A stretch of 6,528 nt of DNA, taken from NCBI GenBank assembly GCA_026415275.1, contig JAOAHK010000150.1, positions 1 through 6,528 of the forward strand, in the 5' to 3' direction. A model generated the notes under the pieces. The model did not search any database. It had not been told where the DNA came from and saw only the letters and a program-made list of their open reading frames with translations. A program made the translations under genes and the position numbers. Positions within the stretch are counted from its first letter, which is position 1, and each line of letters starts with the position of its first letter. Shown here in pieces: positions 1 to 5,940 of the stretch. Source of the stretch: Anaerolineales bacterium (lineage in GTDB: Bacteria > Chloroflexota > Anaerolineae > Anaerolineales > UBA4823).

Positions 1-778
1 AACCGAAATCCCAATAGCGAAAGGTGTGGCGATAGGCATAAACTGCAACAGTTTCGGTTGCTGTTCCGGGCCCACCGCGCGTCATTACCCAGATGATGTC
101 AAAGATGCGGAAGGCATCGATGACACGGATCAACAAGGCAACAACAAAGTAAGGCCAGAGCAAAGGCATAGTGACGCGGAAGAAGGTCTGAATCGGGTTG
201 GCTCCGTCCACTTGAGCAGCCTCATAAGGCTCTTTGGGCAAGGCAAGCAGACCTGCTGTGAGAATGACCGCAATGAACGGCGTCCATTGATATGTATCAA
301 CAGCAATGATTGCGGGCAAAGCGGTTGAGGCGTTTCCCAAGACGGATCCTTGCACCAATCCCCATCGCTTCAACAGTTGACCGATCACCCCAAAATCGGG
401 GTTGAGAGTCAGAACACCAATCAGCCCGATCACAACAGGGGTTAGTAAAGTTGGGAGAAGCATGATTGGGATGAGAATGCGTGCCCGCCTCACAGCACCT
501 GAGATCAACAAAGCCATTCCCAAACCGAGTATCCCTTGCAACACAATCGCCGGCACAAGGTATAAGAAGGTCACTCTAAAGCTATTATAGAAATCGTTAT
601 CAAACACTAACTTGCGGTAGTTATCCACCCCAATATATTGACCCGTGGAAACGGAAGACGTGAAACTAAATGAGCGAAAACTAAAGGTCAATGCGGTGAT
701 GAAGGGGATCAAGATAATTACCAGGAACAAAATCGCTGCCGGCAATACCCACCAGAGAATATATCTTCGATTACTCAT
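1..778 (-). CDS. ABC importer permease, MalF/UgpA-like (3' end beyond window)
   Basis: Inner-membrane permease of a carbohydrate-type (CUT1) ABC importer. The minus strand reads open from the ATG at 778 to the left edge, giving 259 codons; the family is usually about 290-300 residues, so roughly 30-40 C-terminal residues are missing. It starts MSNRRYILWW, followed by a first membrane helix at about residues 8-30. Further hydrophobic helices lie at about 67-93, 100-123, 150-178 and 208-228. The ATPase-coupling EAA loop is clear at residues 186-206: EAAQVDGAN, then a conserved IQTFFRVTMPLL stretch. The typical GGPG motif follows at about 235-238. The start is supported by AAAGGAG about 7 nt upstream. 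The gene begins 32 nt after the second ATPase gene and is the last member visible, so a partner permease (MalG/UgpE type) is expected beyond position 1. The substrate cannot be told from this subunit. Confidence 0.95.
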   Translation of the reverse strand, partial: MSNRRYILWWVLPAAILFLVIILIPFITALTFSFRSFSFTSSVSTGQYIGVDNYRKLVFDNDFYNSFRVTFLYLVPAIVLQGILGLGMALLISGAVRRARILIPIMLLPTLLTPVVIGLIGVLTLNPDFGVIGQLLKRWGLVQGSVLGNASTALPAIIAVDTYQWTPFIAVILTAGLLALPKEPYEAAQVDGANPIQTFFRVTMPLLWPYFVVALLIRVIDAFRIFDIIWVMTRGGPGTATETVAVYAYRHTFRYWDFG

Positions 779-810
779 AAATCAACTCCTTTGTAAAAGA
801 CATTGCCGAA

Positions 811-1914
811 TTAATCGAGCCGTTTTTCCGTGCGCGGATCAAAGAAATGGCAGTCGTGTGCTGCAAAGCTCAAACCGACTGCTTCACCCCGATTGGGAGC
901 CTCCTGGGTGTTCATTTTTACGCGCACTTCAAGTGAGTCTAGGGTGACAGTCAGGATGGAAGTTTCTCCAAGCACTTGCACATACTTGACCTGACCGCGC
1001 AACAGGGCTTCGCTGCTGGAAGGTGCCACCAATTTTATGTCTCTCGGTCGCACGCCGACCATTAGGCTCTTTTCAATCTCTGCTGCAGTCAGCTTTGAAC
1101 GAATCGCGTCAGGCAGGGAGAGCTTAGCTAATCCGAAGATGTTAATTTCTGCTCCTTCGAGTTCTGAGCGCAGGATGTTCATTGGCGGGTCACCAACAAA
1201 GCGAGCAACAAAAACATTTGCCGGGTGCTGATAGATCTCTGTTGGTGAACCAACTTGTTCGATCTTTCCTTCGTTTAGGATTGCCATTTGATCGGCGAGA
1301 GAAAGCGCCTCCAATTGATCGGGAGTCGTGTAAATCGTGGTAATGCCCAATTCGAGTTGAATGCGGCGTAGTTCACCGCGCATGCGGTGGCGTAATTTAG
1401 CGTCCAGGTGGGCAATCGGTTCGTCGAATAAATAGGCTTTGGGTTTGCGCACTAAAGCGCGCCCGAGAGCAACGCGTTGGCGTTGTCCACCAGACAACTG
1501 GCGCGGCAAGCGATCGAGCAACTCATCGATGCCCAGTAATTTCGCCACCTCTTCAACGCGGCGTTGGATTTGCTCTTCGCTCCACTCCTTCTTACGGATT
1601 GGTGCCCGTAAGGGAAAAGCAAGGTTTTCACGCACCGTTCTCTGGGGGTATAACGCATAGGTTTCGAATGCGACGGCTACATCGCGTTGATTGGGCAACA
1701 GATCGGTGATTTCTTGATCGTCCATAAAGATTTTGCCCCCATCGACTTGTTCCACCCCAGCGATGAGCTTGATTGTGGTAGTTTTACCGGCACCCGCCGG
1801 ACCTAGAAGACAGAAAAATTTTCCGTCCTCGACTTCCAAGCTAATGTCCTTTAAGGCTTGGACTTCGCCCCCCTTGTATTGTTTAGAAATATTTATCAGG
1901 GTTATTTTTGCCAT
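811..1914 (-). CDS. ABC importer ATPase 2, MalK/UgpC-like, with altered Q- and H-loops
   Basis: Cytoplasmic ATPase of the importer, 367 residues, the usual size for MalK-type proteins. It has an N-terminal nucleotide-binding domain (about 1-240) and a C-terminal TOBE/regulatory domain (about 245-365). Visible motifs are Walker A GPAGAGKT (38-45), signature LSGGQRQRVALGRA (140-153), Walker B YLFDEP (161-166) and D-loop AHLD (168-171). Two active-site positions are unusual. The Q-loop Gln is Glu84 (VAFETYALYP). The H-loop His is Pro198 (TTPDQLEAL, where THDQ is normal; codon at 1321-1323). The reading frame is intact, so this is not a pseudogene. The ATG at 1914 has a modest GAGG about 9 nt upstream. 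It starts 27 nt after the other ATPase gene. The two proteins are clearly different, so a heterodimer is inferred, in which this chain would contribute a weakened catalytic site. Confidence 0.95.
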   Translation of the reverse strand: MAKITLINISKQYKGGEVQALKDISLEVEDGKFFCLLGPAGAGKTTTIKLIAGVEQVDGGKIFMDDQEITDLLPNQRDVAVAFETYALYPQRTVRENLAFPLRAPIRKKEWSEEQIQRRVEEVAKLLGIDELLDRLPRQLSGGQRQRVALGRALVRKPKAYLFDEPIAHLDAKLRHRMRGELRRIQLELGITTIYTTPDQLEALSLADQMAILNEGKIEQVGSPTEIYQHPANVFVARFVGDPPMNILRSELEGAEINIFGLAKLSLPDAIRSKLTAAEIEKSLMVGVRPRDIKLVAPSSSEALLRGQVKYVQVLGETSILTVTLDSLEVRVKMNTQEAPNRGEAVGLSFAAHDCHFFDPRTEKRLD

Positions 1915-1941
1915 AGTTCTTGACCTCGTTCCTGAGCAGCA

Positions 1942-3039
1942 TCAATAAAGCAAGTTGACTTCTTCCACTCGGTCAAAGAGATGGATAGGCTCGTTGAATT
2001 TTAGGTAAACTGTTTCGTCTGGATGGGCAAAGAAATCGGGGGCAACCTCAATGAGGAAAAGTTCGTCGCTATCCAGAAGGACCGATAGCAAGGTGCGGTC
2101 CCCCTGTGGCTCGGTGACATAAACTTTGGCAGGGAACGAATCTTCCATTGGGGTCATGCTGACCGAGATGTTTTCCGGGCGGATACCTAACTGAACCAGA
2201 CGGTCGCCTTGATATTCCTTTAGTTTTTGTGCCGCTTGAGAGGACAGCTTGATTTTGAAAGAGGGGGAAAGCACAAAGAAATCACCGTTTTCGCTGGATA
2301 ACTCGCAGTTTGCGAAATTCATCGGCGGCTCACCGATAAATCCCCCCACAAACTTGGTGTGTGGTCGGTTATACACTTCTTTCGGGGTGCCAACCTGCTG
2401 CAGTTTACCCAGGTTCATCACGGCAATTCGATGTGCCATCGCCATCGCTTCAACTTGATCGTGGGTAACGTAAATGGTGGTGGTGCCAAGCTGGGCATGA
2501 AGTTCAACCAGTTCCTCCCGCATGCGTGCCCGCTGGCGAGCTTCGAGGTGAGAGATCGGTTCGTCCATTAGAAGGACGGCTGGTTGGCGCACAATGGCGC
2601 GACCGATGCCAACCGCTTGCATCTGCCCGCCGCTCAAACCGCGCACGCGCATGGGCAAGAGATCGGTGATGCCCAGAAAGTCCGCTGCCCAACGCACCTT
2701 GCGATCGATTTCGTCCTGACTCATCCCTCGCAGGCGTAAGGGAAAGGCGATGTTTTCATATACGCTCAGGTAGGGATATAAGGCGTAGTTCTCAAACACC
2801 ATCGCCACATTTCGCTCGCGCGGTTCCAAATCGTTTACTAAAACATCGTCAAACCACAATTCTCCTTTGGAGATCTTTTCCAATCCGGCGATCATCCGCA
2901 ACGTAGATGACTTTCCGCACCCTGAAGGTCCGAGCAGGGCAAACAGCTCGCCATCTTCGACGCCGAGGCTTAAATCTTCAACCCCAATGACATTGCCTTC
3001 GTAGATCTTCCACACATTTTTCAAGGTCAAGACAGTCAT
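1942..3039 (-). CDS. ABC importer ATPase 1, MalK/UgpC-like
   Basis: Cytoplasmic ATPase of the same importer, 365 residues. The nucleotide-binding domain covers about 1-240, with Walker A GPSGCGKS (37-44), signature LSGGQ (135-139), Walker B AVLLMDEP (154-161) and an intact H-loop His193 (VTHDQVEAM). A C-terminal TOBE-type domain follows (about 245-360; GIRPENISV is the typical MalK-family landmark). Departures from the consensus are Glu83 in place of the Q-loop Gln (MVFENYALYP, codon 2791-2793), a D-loop of SHLE rather than SNLD, and QMQAVGIGRA after the signature rather than QRQRVALGRA. The start is supported by AGGAGG about 6 nt upstream. That Shine-Dalgarno overlaps the TAG stop of the small membrane-protein gene, so translation is probably coupled. 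It keeps all the ATP-hydrolysis residues except the Q-loop, so it is the likelier active partner of the pair. Confidence 0.96.
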   Translation of the reverse strand: MTVLTLKNVWKIYEGNVIGVEDLSLGVEDGELFALLGPSGCGKSSTLRMIAGLEKISKGELWFDDVLVNDLEPRERNVAMVFENYALYPYLSVYENIAFPLRLRGMSQDEIDRKVRWAADFLGITDLLPMRVRGLSGGQMQAVGIGRAIVRQPAVLLMDEPISHLEARQRARMREELVELHAQLGTTTIYVTHDQVEAMAMAHRIAVMNLGKLQQVGTPKEVYNRPHTKFVGGFIGEPPMNFANCELSSENGDFFVLSPSFKIKLSSQAAQKLKEYQGDRLVQLGIRPENISVSMTPMEDSFPAKVYVTEPQGDRTLLSVLLDSDELFLIEVAPDFFAHPDETVYLKFNEPIHLFDRVEEVNLLY

Positions 3040-3048
3040 GCAAGCCTC

Positions 3049-3264
3049 CTATTGGACATCGATCAGTTGGGGTTGATCTTCTGGGGAAGACTTCGGGGGT
3101 GTTTTCTGCTTCTTGAAAGGATTAAATAACCAAAAGAAAACAATGATTGCCCAAACCACCCAAACTCCCCAAATCGTAATATATTGTTCAATGAACCGCA
3201 ACCAAACTAGCATCAGAATGAAGAGTAACCGATATGCCCAGGTAATCTTATCGCCAATGTTCAT
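3049..3264 (-). CDS. Small two-helix, Trp-rich membrane protein of the importer operon
   Basis: A 71-residue protein of unknown family. Hydrophobic segments at about residues 9-26 and 30-48 should form two membrane helices. A basic stretch (FKKQK, 50-54) follows helix 2, and the hydrophilic tail is rich in Pro, Ser and acidic residues (to 71). The positive-inside rule places the tail in the cytoplasm. Tryptophan is abundant, with six residues: W9, W21, W32, W35, W38 and W45. It is very likely a real gene: AAAGGAG stands about 6-7 nt before the ATG, it sits between the binding-protein and ATPase genes on the same strand, and its stop is fused to the Shine-Dalgarno of ATPase 1, 9 nt before that start. 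Rhizobial glpSTPQV operons carry a small membrane protein (DUF2160) in a comparable setting. No sequence match to DUF2160 is claimed; the analogy is positional. An accessory role in the importer is inferred. Confidence 0.85.
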   Translation of the reverse strand: MNIGDKITWAYRLLFILMLVWLRFIEQYITIWGVWVVWAIIVFFWLFNPFKKQKTPPKSSPEDQPQLIDVQ

Positions 3265-3310
3265 GCCGGGCTCCTTTCAACTATAAAATCAGCATATCTG
3301 AAGGATTGAA

Positions 3311-3344
3311 GGGAGAAACAAGCTGTTTTCAGCTTGGTTCTCCC
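3311..3344 (-). other. Intergenic hairpin after the solute-binding protein gene
   Basis: Near-perfect dyad: 7 bp (GGGAGAA/TTCTCCC), a single mismatch, 7 bp (CAAGCTG/CAGCTTG) and a 4-nt loop. It starts 12 nt after the TAG stop of the binding-protein gene and lies about 46 nt before the next ATG. On the minus strand the stem is followed by TTCAATCC, which is not a U-tract, so it is a poor intrinsic terminator. A 3'-stabilising or partial-attenuation hairpin that keeps binding-protein mRNA in excess over the ATPase and permease messages, as in malE-malF intergenic regions, is the likelier role (inferred). Confidence 0.7.
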
Positions 3345-3356
3345 TAATTGAATAGG

Positions 3357-4910
3357 CTACTGCGCTGGGAGAATCGACTTTAGTTCTTTCTCCAGTTCTT
3401 GCAAGGCGACTTCAGGGGTTACCTCACCCGTAAGGGCGCGGTTGACCCACAAAATGATCGCTTCGGTCACGCGCTCTTCCTCTGGGAAGGTCGGTTTAGC
3501 GATCAGGCTGACTGAAGTATCACCTGTTAGTGGGTTCTGAGCGTTAACATATCGTTCTGGTACGCCTATACCGCTGGGGTCACCCTCTTTTCGCGTGCTT
3601 AGCACGGTTTGCCCGCCTGTTTTTAGGTAGACCGAAGTCGGTACATACGGGATTGCTAAAACTTCAGGGTCGTCATAGGTGGTGATCAGTGCCGATTGTC
3701 CGCCGAGTTTCATTTGGGCAATTTGAATTTCCTTGCCCATCGCCCATTGGACGAAGAGCCAAGCCAATTCGGGTTTTTTCGAGCTCTTCGGGATTAGGTA
3801 ATCCCAACCTTCGATTTGGGTCATCTTATCCTTTTTGATGGGCACACCGCTGTAGGCGATCTTGCCGGCGGCTTTGGATTGCTCAGGGTCTTCGACAGCA
3901 AAGGCGGCGTCATCCCATTGGATCGCCATAGCGACTAAGCCAGATTGCTGAGCGGCTTGCTTTTCATCCCAAGTGGAGCTGAGCACACCCGGCGGAGCGT
4001 ATTTCAGAGATTCAATGATGAATTTCAACGCCTCTAGGTTTTCGGGGGAGTTGACAACCACTGGCCCGTAGGAGTCTCCGCGATTATCAGGCAGGGCAAT
4101 ATCGCGGCCGCCGAAGGAGTAGATGACGTTTAAGAAGTCGTACCAAGCCGTTACATGGCGAGCGCCACCCCACGTGTGACCGTAGACATCGTAAGTCAGG
4201 GTCTCACCGGCTAGAGTCTCCCCGGACTTGCGGGTGAAGAATTCGGCAACATCCAGGTATTCTTCCCAAGTTACGGGTGGCGAAGGCAGGTCATAGCCGT
4301 ATTTCTCCTTAAAAGCTTTTTGTTCATCGGGATGGTCGAACCAGTCATAGCGGTACCATAAGTACATGCTAATAAAATGGAAAGGTAAACCATAAACTTG
4401 ACCTTGATAGGTGTTCGTTTCGCGGAACCAGACTGTGTTGAGCAAAGAACCTTCATAGCTGAAATTCGGGTCGCGCAGAGCTGGGTTGTTGTAGAATTCA
4501 TCAATGGGGCGTAACCAGCCATTGCTGACCAATTTACCCAGTGCACGGTGCGGTTGAAGCACCACATCATAGACGCCAGTTTGGCCGGCGAAGTCCAAGG
4601 TCACCTTCTCGACCGCTTCTTCATGACCCAAGCCTTCGATGATCACTTTTGTGCCGGTGATCTCCTCGAATTGCCCCTTGAGTTGTTCTAGAGCTTCGAG
4701 GGGCGGCAGGGCTTCGCCGATAAGGCGCAGTGTCTGTCCGCGCCATGGCTCGGCAGCTTTGGCGAGCGACCATTCGCCGCTAGGAGCTTCTTGAGCCGTT
4801 GTTTCTGCCGGTTGAGCTTCGGGAGTTGGCGTGGCTGCCGGCGCGCAAGCACCGAGGATCAGGGATCCGATGAGGAAAATCGAAAACAAAAGGGTTGCCT
4901 GACGGTACAT
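3357..4910 (-). CDS. ABC importer solute-binding lipoprotein (large, GlpV-like?)
   Basis: Extracellular substrate-binding subunit, 517 residues. It begins with a lipoprotein signal peptide: MYRQ, a hydrophobic core (about 6-21) and the lipobox LGAC with Cys22 as the lipidated residue. A low-complexity Ala/Pro/Thr/Glu linker (23-45) is typical of Chloroflexota lipoproteins. The mature fold is of the family-1 carbohydrate-binding type: GQTLRLIGE (58-66), FEEITGTKVIIE (81-92), and the hinge-region signature YGLPFHFISMYLWYRYDWF (173-191). It is longer than common sugar-binding proteins (about 400-450). The stretch YDWF...FKEKYGYDLPSPPVTWEEYLDVAEFF (188-225) resembles, from memory, rhizobial glycerol-3-phosphate-binding GlpV. 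Aromatic-rich surfaces suit a sugar or polyol ligand, but the substrate is undetermined. The start has a strong AAGGAGG 7 nt upstream. It follows the regulator gene after 135 nt and precedes the small membrane protein. Confidence 0.95.
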   Translation of the reverse strand: MYRQATLLFSIFLIGSLILGACAPAATPTPEAQPAETTAQEAPSGEWSLAKAAEPWRGQTLRLIGEALPPLEALEQLKGQFEEITGTKVIIEGLGHEEAVEKVTLDFAGQTGVYDVVLQPHRALGKLVSNGWLRPIDEFYNNPALRDPNFSYEGSLLNTVWFRETNTYQGQVYGLPFHFISMYLWYRYDWFDHPDEQKAFKEKYGYDLPSPPVTWEEYLDVAEFFTRKSGETLAGETLTYDVYGHTWGGARHVTAWYDFLNVIYSFGGRDIALPDNRGDSYGPVVVNSPENLEALKFIIESLKYAPPGVLSSTWDEKQAAQQSGLVAMAIQWDDAAFAVEDPEQSKAAGKIAYSGVPIKKDKMTQIEGWDYLIPKSSKKPELAWLFVQWAMGKEIQIAQMKLGGQSALITTYDDPEVLAIPYVPTSVYLKTGGQTVLSTRKEGDPSGIGVPERYVNAQNPLTGDTSVSLIAKPTFPEEERVTEAIILWVNRALTGEVTPEVALQELEKELKSILPAQ

Positions 4911-5045
4911 CTTTCTGCCTCCTTATTTGTTCTAAATAACAGGATTTAGGATACACTCAGGGTAGCTTTCGGTTAGACTTTTCGGGTATTCGGCCACCTC
5001 CTTACTGAAATGTTTAGAGAACCCTTGTATGAGAAATCCATCGTG
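4911..5045 (-). promoter_or_regulatory. Leader region of the solute-binding protein gene
   Basis: This is a 135-nt gap between the regulator stop and the binding-protein start. It contains the strong binding-protein Shine-Dalgarno (AAGGAGG, 4924-4918) and, further upstream, a second full anti-SD match. No convincing terminator follows the regulator gene. The best -10-like hexamer is TATCCT with an upstream CTAACC at 17 nt spacing, a poor -35. The operon may therefore be transcribed from the regulator promoter, from a weak or activated internal promoter here, or both. Confidence 0.35.
4994..5005 (-). other. Orphan Shine-Dalgarno-like sequence without a start codon
   Basis: The minus-strand transcript reads GTAAGGAGGTGG here, an essentially complete complement of the 16S rRNA 3' end (CACCTCCTTA on the plus strand). 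No ATG, GTG or TTG lies at 5-12 nt downstream (CCGAATACCCGAAAAG follows). It is about 85 nt upstream of the real binding-protein start, which has its own strong site. It may be a ribosome standby site, a remnant of a lost start, or chance. Confidence 0.4.
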
Positions 5046-5843
5046 TTAGCGGCGACGAAAGATCGTAAATGTGCTGTATTCCGCTAGATGATATTCGTAG
5101 GAAAGTATCAGCGGCTCGCGATTGCGACTGTAGTCTAACTGTTCCATATAAAGCATTGGCGAGCCTTTCGGTATCTCTAACTCAAAGTGGCGGATGAATT
5201 GGGCATCGGCGATAATCGGGCGTAAGCGAGTAATGCCATAATCGATGGGCTGATGAAGGTCTTCTTCGAAGATGCGATAAAGGGAAACCTTGTGACAAAG
5301 CAAGTCTTTTAAGGTTTCTAGGTCGAAGCGCGTATTTCCTTGATTGAGCAAACTGGCACGAAAGATGTCCAAAGAAGCAACTACCGGCTGTTCATCTGCT
5401 GTGCGCACGCGACGGATGAAAACCAGAGGCGTACTAGTTTCCACTTCCAGCCGGGTAGCATAGTCGCTCTCGGCTGGAAGAATCTTGCAACTAATGAGAC
5501 GACAGCCCGGGCGATGTCCCAAAGATTCGATCAAAGCGGTGTAACTGAAGTTTAGATCGAGCCGGTTTTCAAGCATCGGCGTCTCGCTGACGAACGTGCC
5601 GATACCCTGACGCCGCCAAAGCAACCCTTGTTGCTGAAGCAGACTGAGAGCCGCTCGCACCGTGCCGCGGCTGACTCCCATTGCTTCGGCGAGTTCCAAT
5701 TCATTCGGCAATCGAGAGCCGGGCGGAATTGCCCGGCTCTCGATCATATCCCGTATTCGATTGGCAGTCAAAACGACCAGATTGTCCTGGTGAGGAGGCA
5801 GAGTTTGGTTGAAGAGTTCTAGCTTTATTGGCTGGTCATTCAT
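5046..5843 (-). CDS. GntR-family transcriptional regulator, HutC/UTRA type
   Basis: A 265-residue cytoplasmic DNA-binding regulator. The N-terminal winged helix-turn-helix (about 21-86) shows the GntR hallmarks: IRDMIESRAIPPGSRLPNELELAEAMGVSRGTVRAAL (30-66), LLQQQGLLWRRQGIGTFV (68-85). The C-terminal UTRA effector-binding domain (about 98-262) contains LESLGH-like ALIESLGHRP (103-112), TPLVFIRRVRTADEQPV (138-154) and LYMEQLDYSRNREPLILSYEYH (231-252). HutC-type members usually bind sugar phosphates or related small acids and repress adjacent uptake or catabolic genes. It lies first in the importer locus, so autoregulation and local control are inferred. The ATG at 5843 has no recognisable Shine-Dalgarno (AAAAGCCCTTTCC precedes it). 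A stop codon in the same frame 24 nt upstream and the absence of any alternative start fix this choice. The gene contains a perfect 14-bp inverted repeat at 5711-5744. Confidence 0.95.
   Translation of the reverse strand: MNDQPIKLELFNQTLPPHQDNLVVLTANRIRDMIESRAIPPGSRLPNELELAEAMGVSRGTVRAALSLLQQQGLLWRRQGIGTFVSETPMLENRLDLNFSYTALIESLGHRPGCRLISCKILPAESDYATRLEVETSTPLVFIRRVRTADEQPVVASLDIFRASLLNQGNTRFDLETLKDLLCHKVSLYRIFEEDLHQPIDYGITRLRPIIADAQFIRHFELEIPKGSPMLYMEQLDYSRNREPLILSYEYHLAEYSTFTIFRRR
5711..5744. repeat. Perfect 14-bp inverted repeat inside the regulator gene
   Basis: The arms ATCGAGAGCCGGGC (5711-5724) and GCCCGGCTCTCGAT (5731-5744) are exact reverse complements, separated by GGAATT. They fall at nt 100-133 of the regulator coding sequence and encode residues 34-44, the IESRAIPPGSR turn of the winged helix domain. 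The mRNA would form a very stable GC-rich hairpin here, with no U-tract behind it. Whether it is regulatory, a DNA-binding palindrome or a by-product of the repeated ESR/GSR codons is not known. Confidence 0.8.
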
Positions 5844-5880
5844 GGAAAGGGCTTTTAGAACTACTCAGCGACGATCTATT

Positions 5881-5910
5881 TGTCAAATGTATAATGTTTA
5901 ATGATTGACA
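5881..5910. promoter_or_regulatory. Candidate operator/promoter of the regulator gene
   Basis: AT-rich dyad between the divergent regulator and dnaN genes: TGTCAA (5881-5886), an 18-nt centre and TTGACA (5905-5910). The centre contains GTATAATG and two TAATG copies 7 bp apart. The minus strand shows TATACA (5893-5888) as a possible -10 for the regulator, without a good -35. The other possibility, TTGACA at 5886-5881 used as a -35, lacks a good -10. A GntR operator is plausible by position and symmetry, but the match to the known HutC-type site (GT..TA..AC) is only partial. Confidence 0.3.
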
Positions 5911-5921
5911 ATATCTTAGCA

Positions 5922-5940
5922 TGACTTCCCTTCGGAGTCA
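5922..5940. other. Short dyad between divergent promoters
   Basis: TGACTTC (5922-5928) pairs with GGAGTCA (5934-5940) around a 5-nt loop, with one G-T pair. On the plus strand it is followed after 6 nt by a run of six T (5947-5952). It lies upstream of the dnaN promoter, with no plus-strand gene before it. It could be a weak plus-strand terminator or insulator, or a second protein-binding palindrome. Confidence 0.3.

Noticed and set aside
621..629. TTATCCACC, one mismatch from a DnaA box (TTATCCACA)
   Set aside because: It is a single site inside permease coding sequence (VDNY codons), with no cluster and no AT-rich unwinding region; chance is sufficient.
26..947. Plus-strand open frames at 26-328, 402-590 and 645-947
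   Set aside because: They lie antisense to the permease and ATPase 2 genes, have no family features or plausible start sites, and are shadows of conserved coding frames.
811..1914. ATPase 2 as a pseudogene because of the H-loop change
   Set aside because: The frame is intact over 367 codons, all other nucleotide-binding motifs are kept, and gene spacing and the ribosome site are normal.
3311..3344. Hairpin read as an intrinsic terminator for the binding-protein gene
   Set aside because: No U-tract follows on the minus strand, and on the plus strand it is followed by TAATTGAAT, with no plus-strand gene to end.
4271..4570. Minus-strand 99-codon open frame inside the binding-protein gene
   Set aside because: It is out of frame within a clearly conserved coding region and its translation has no recognisable character.
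5881..5886. Perfect TTGACA on the minus strand as -35 of the regulator gene
   Set aside because: At 15-19 nt spacing no acceptable -10 is found (TAGTTC at 17 nt matches only 2 of 6), so a confident promoter call is not supported.
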